Source of the DNA: a virus
Direction: 5' to 3' (one strand)
Length of the DNA stretch: 32,750 nucleotides
Virus record (IMG/VR): IMGVR_UViG_3300021139_000071
Coordinates: 1 to 32,750 of that record
Shown: positions 30,052 through 32,750 of the stretch, piece after piece
Layout: each line of letters begins with the position of its first letter
How positions within the stretch are numbered: position 1 is the stretch's first letter
Made by a program: the position numbers and the translations under genes
Notes under the pieces: generated by a model
Databases searched by the model: none
Told to the model about the DNA's origin: nothing
What the model saw: the letters and a program-made list of their open reading frames with translations, nothing else

Positions 30052-31002
30052 TTATGGTACTATAGTTATTGTACCACTTAAAGTTACTATACTATTATTA
30101 GAAGAAGGTGTTACTGTTACTGTTATAGCAGGAGTGCCTCCACCAGTTGTAGAAATACTACCGTTTGTAGCACTTATAGTATTAGAAGATAATGTTATAT
30201 TAGTTCCTCCACTATTATTTTGTATTCTAATTACTAAAGTAGGAGCAGTACCAACACTAATTCCATTAACATTTATATTTGTTGTCCCTACGTTTCCTGT
30301 TGTAGGAGATGTAAAGTGTGGTGATCCTACAGCACTAGTATCTGTTATTTGTACTGTATGAGAAGTACTACTATTATTTTGAACTGTAAAACTTCCAGTA
30401 TAATAATTATAATTAGAAGTAGTAGCATCAAAAGTAAAAGTAGTTCCGTTAAAAGAAGATGATATTATATTTGTTGTAGAAGAACCTGTAGAAGCAGATC
30501 CGGTAAATAAAAAAGTAATTGTAGAACCAGAAGAAGCATTATAAGTATAAATAAAATTATCATTTAATGTTCCTGATTTTATAAGTTTACCTGAGTTTCT
30601 TATATTTGCTGAATAAGTTGTGTAATAAGCTGAGTAGCTTACATAAGCAGAAGGTGCTATTCCTGACGCTGTTAAGTTGGTTGCTATTGCTGAAATATAT
30701 TGATTAATTGATCCTATACCTACTTGAATAAAAGCAGCGTAGTTATATCCTAATGGAGCCTTACAATTATTATAAGCAGTATTTGCACTTGCTACGTAAC
30801 TATGATTATATCCTTGCCATCTACTTTGACTAGTAGGTGTTATAAAATTAAGTGTACCATTAGATACAGAAAGACTACCAACATTTATATCAGTATAACC
30901 TAGTTCAGATGCTAGGTTAAGACTAAAAGGTGATTGAGTTGGTATATTCAACTCAGTTCTTATCATACTTTCTGATATAGGACCTGAAGATGGCAATGAC
31001 AT
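30052..31002 (-). CDS. Tail-fibre or fibre-associated structural protein, 316 aa
   Basis: This protein begins MSLPSSGPISESMIRTELNI, and SPFSLNLASELGYTDIN and SQSRWQGYNHSY follow. Starts of this form ('LPSSG.IS.s.I..El') are common in short tail-fibre and baseplate-attached proteins of environmental phages. From about residue 130 the protein becomes Ser/Thr/Gly/Asn-rich with repeated beta-like strands (STGSSTTNIISSSFNGTTFT, FTVQNNSSTSHTVQIT and similar), possibly an Ig-like or fibre shaft region ending ITVTVTPSSNNSIVTLSG. It lies 4 nt downstream of the S74 chaperone-containing fibre. It is a candidate receptor-binding or adhesion accessory. No enzyme motif is seen. Confidence 0.75.
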   Translation of the reverse strand: MSLPSSGPISESMIRTELNIPTQSPFSLNLASELGYTDINVGSLSVSNGTLNFITPTSQSRWQGYNHSYVASANTAYNNCKAPLGYNYAAFIQVGIGSINQYISAIATNLTASGIAPSAYVSYSAYYTTYSANIRNSGKLIKSGTLNDNFIYTYNASSGSTITFLFTGSASTGSSTTNIISSSFNGTTFTFDATTSNYNYYTGSFTVQNNSSTSHTVQITDTSAVGSPHFTSPTTGNVGTTNINVNGISVGTAPTLVIRIQNNSGGTNITLSSNTISATNGSISTTGGGTPAITVTVTPSSNNSIVTLSGTITIVP

Positions 31003-31006
31003 AACT

Positions 31007-32750
31007 TTATTTATTTAATAGTGATTTTAATTCATCAATTTGTTGTTGTTGATCTTTAATAGCTTCTATCAGTAATGAAACTATTTTATCATATTTAACA
31101 GCTTTATATCCGTTATCTCTTGTAGTAACAACTTCCGGTAATACTTTTTCTATTTCTTGTGCTATAACTCCTACATCATGTCCTTTATATGAATGATATT
31201 CTTCATTAGGAATCCAATCAAATTCAACACCTGATATTTGTTTTATTTTATCTATTGGATTTTTTATTGGAGTTACATTAGTTTTAAATCTATTATCTGA
31301 AGTATTATAAGCAATAACATCACTAATAGTTGATATAGTACCTATATTATTTATATAAAAAACAGTTGTACTTCCACTTACTATATCAAAATAATTTGAT
31401 GTTTGGGCTGTTAAAGCTTTTATACCAAAAGAAGCAGTATTTGCGTTATTATTAACTATTTCTACTAAGTGAGTTGGTATTGGGGTAGATGAGAAAGATG
31501 TTACGTTTGTGAATGTACTATAATTAGATAAAAATTGTAATCTACTAAATGGAGCATCAGTTCCATAAGTTCCTCCTAACATAGTAAGATAGTTAGTAGC
31601 AGAAGAACCAGAAAGAGTTTGAACTTGAAAATAAGAAGATGTTTGATTATCTGTCCATCCAGGATAATTAGCAGTTAATCTAAATTGAGATACACTTGGG
31701 CTACTACCTCCTGCTGCTCCTTGTAATATTAATCCAGTATTAGTATTACTTATACTTACATTAGGTCCATTTGGAGTATATATAGACAAAGATCCACTAA
31801 AGCTAGCATTAGTACCATTTAGTACTCCTGTAAAGTTACCGCTTCCACTTACGTCTAAATTATATTGTGGATTAGGTTGGTTTATACCAACATACCCTCC
31901 TGTTGAACCAGAGAATGGATTTCCTGTTGTAGTTCCATAAGAACCACTACCAAATATTAAACCACCTATATTAATACCATTATTATAATTTATAGGTAAA
32001 GTAATATTAGTACCAATTATAATATTATTATTGCCTATTGATCCTATAAGACTACCACTATTATATGCAACACGGTATCCTATTAAATTTGAATAGTTAC
32101 TTGTTATTTGATATGCATTTTGAAATCCTAAAAAATTAGAATATTGTGAACTTGTTGAATATTGTCCTGTGGATCCTCCTATAAAATTAGAATAAGAAGA
32201 TCCTATTGCTTGATTTCCTGCATTTGCTCCAATAAATACAGAAGTAGAGGCATTAGAAGCACTAAATCCTGAAGATATTCCTACAAATACTGAATTTGAA
32301 GTATTTGGAGCAAATCTACCAGCATAATATCCTATAAAATTAGAATAGTTAGAACTTGATGCTTGATATCCTGCAGCATATCCTATAAAATTAGACTGTT
32401 GTGAATTAGAAGCATTGTATCCAGCATTTTGTCCTATAAAATTAGAAGAATAAGAACTTGATGCTTGATATCCTGCAGCATATCCTATAAAATTAGAAAG
32501 ATAAGAGCCTGATGATTGAGATCCTGCAACATATCCTATATAATTAGATTGATAAGAACCTGTAGATATATACCCTGCTTGATATCCTATAAAATTAGAT
32601 AATTGGGATCCTATTACTAAATATCCCGCGCTTTGACCTATAAAATTAGACTGTTGTGAATTAGAAGCACTATATCCTGCTCCTTGACCTATAAAATTAG
32701 AAGAATAAGAACTTATAGCATATTCTCCAGCTTGAGCTCCTATAAAATTA
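31007..32750 (-). CDS. Tail fibre with 17-residue repeats and C-terminal peptidase-S74 (intramolecular chaperone) domain; N-terminus off the window
   Basis: The frame is open from the right edge to a stop at 31007, at least 581 codons. Nothing supports a start at the TTG (31789): translation continues upstream through NPFSGSTGGYVGINQPNPQY and NLDVSGSGNFTGVLNGTNAS. In order, the protein has a repeat array (YSNFIGY.AG-type units of 17 residues, window edge to about 32079), a linker, and the chaperone domain from about 31290. That domain contains NTSDNRFKTNVTPIKNPIDK, with the conserved Ser-Asp near the self-cleavage site, then VEFDWIP, GHDVGVIAQEIEKVLPEVV and KYDKIVSLLIEAIKDQQQQI. S74 domains trimerise fibres and then cut themselves off. 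The repeats resemble left-handed beta-roll adhesin heads. The product is probably a receptor-binding fibre. Confidence 0.9.
   Translation of the reverse strand, partial: NFIGAQAGEYAISSYSSNFIGQGAGYSASNSQQSNFIGQSAGYLVIGSQLSNFIGYQAGYISTGSYQSNYIGYVAGSQSSGSYLSNFIGYAAGYQASSSYSSNFIGQNAGYNASNSQQSNFIGYAAGYQASSSNYSNFIGYYAGRFAPNTSNSVFVGISSGFSASNASTSVFIGANAGNQAIGSSYSNFIGGSTGQYSTSSQYSNFLGFQNAYQITSNYSNLIGYRVAYNSGSLIGSIGNNNIIIGTNITLPINYNNGINIGGLIFGSGSYGTTTGNPFSGSTGGYVGINQPNPQYNLDVSGSGNFTGVLNGTNASFSGSLSIYTPNGPNVSISNTNTGLILQGAAGGSSPSVSQFRLTANYPGWTDNQTSSYFQVQTLSGSSATNYLTMLGGTYGTDAPFSRLQFLSNYSTFTNVTSFSSTPIPTHLVEIVNNNANTASFGIKALTAQTSNYFDIVSGSTTVFYINNIGTISTISDVIAYNTSDNRFKTNVTPIKNPIDKIKQISGVEFDWIPNEEYHSYKGHDVGVIAQEIEKVLPEVVTTRDNGYKAVKYDKIVSLLIEAIKDQQQQIDELKSLLNK
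32079..32750 (-). repeat. Coding tandem repeat, 51-bp period (17 residues), 14 units visible
   Basis: The plus-strand element cctataaaattag (or close variants) recurs at 32127, 32178, 32229, 32280, 32331, 32382, 32433, 32484, 32535, 32586, 32637, 32688 and 32739, exactly 51 bp apart. One further unit lies 48 bp to the left at 32079. On the coding strand each unit gives 'SNFIGY.AG..AS.S..Y'. Units at 32229 and 32280 are more diverged (VFIGANAG, VFVGISSG). The array continues past the right edge. It lies within the tail-fibre gene. Confidence 0.9.

Noticed and set aside
31007-31789. A 260-residue S74 gene starting at TTG 31789
   Set aside because: The same frame stays open and protein-like all the way to the right edge, with a typical fibre sequence directly upstream of the TTG. 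It is the end of one long fibre gene.
32079-32750. CRISPR-like array from regularly spaced repeats
   Set aside because: The 51-bp period is a multiple of three, the whole stretch is one open coding frame, and the 'spacers' are themselves repeat-like. It is a coding repeat in a tail fibre.

Overview
The window is a 32.75 kb piece of a T4-like contractile-tailed phage (myovirus) genome. It is very AT-rich, and every gene runs on the minus strand except one inserted homing endonuclease. The tail genes are a gp18-like sheath, a gp19-like tube, a tape measure, a gp53-like wedge and a very large baseplate protein with a wall-hydrolase end. The T4-type DNA enzymes are a gp41-like helicase, an RNase H-type 5' nuclease, UvsX, gp32 and DenV. 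The host is probably a member of the Bacteroidota. The phage-encoded ribosomal protein bS21 resembles the Bacteroidota type, there is a DUF5522-like cysteine-rich protein typical of that phylum, and most start codons lack a Shine-Dalgarno sequence. This host call is inference. I found no tRNA, rRNA, IS element, CRISPR array or integrase.

Layout in the direction of transcription (right to left). (1) 32750-30052: tail-fibre genes. The first is a long fibre that runs off the right edge, carries a 51-bp (17-residue) coding repeat and ends in a peptidase-S74 chaperone domain. (2) 29979-24469: two small proteins, the tail sheath, a linker-rich SH3-like protein split by a frameshift at an A9 run, the inserted plus-strand homing endonuclease, and the tail tube. 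(3) 24316-11968: a virion surface protein, a T4 baseplate-type (gp26/gp51-like) chaperone whose frame is extended by a shift at T9-CCC, the tape measure, baseplate proteins and the SleB-tipped hub. (4) 11918-5262: replication and repair genes, namely a degenerate family-A DNA polymerase-like protein, a small unknown, gp32, UvsX, DenV, RNase H and the gp41-like helicase. (5) 5229-1: a small unknown protein, a compact B12-dependent ribonucleotide reductase, an Ntn-type amide hydrolase, and a run of small genes including DUF5522 and bS21, ending in a truncated ADP-ribosyltransferase-fold-like gene.

The main points for a second look are: two homopolymer junctions where the downstream gene can only be joined to the upstream one by a frameshift (a third is possible); an intergenic 12-mer found exactly four times, three of them exactly 19 nt before a start codon, which looks like a phage late promoter; phage bS21 in a genome nearly free of Shine-Dalgarno sites; and a T4-like replisome next to a family-A rather than family-B polymerase. 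All family assignments rest on reading the translated sequence by eye. No database search was run.
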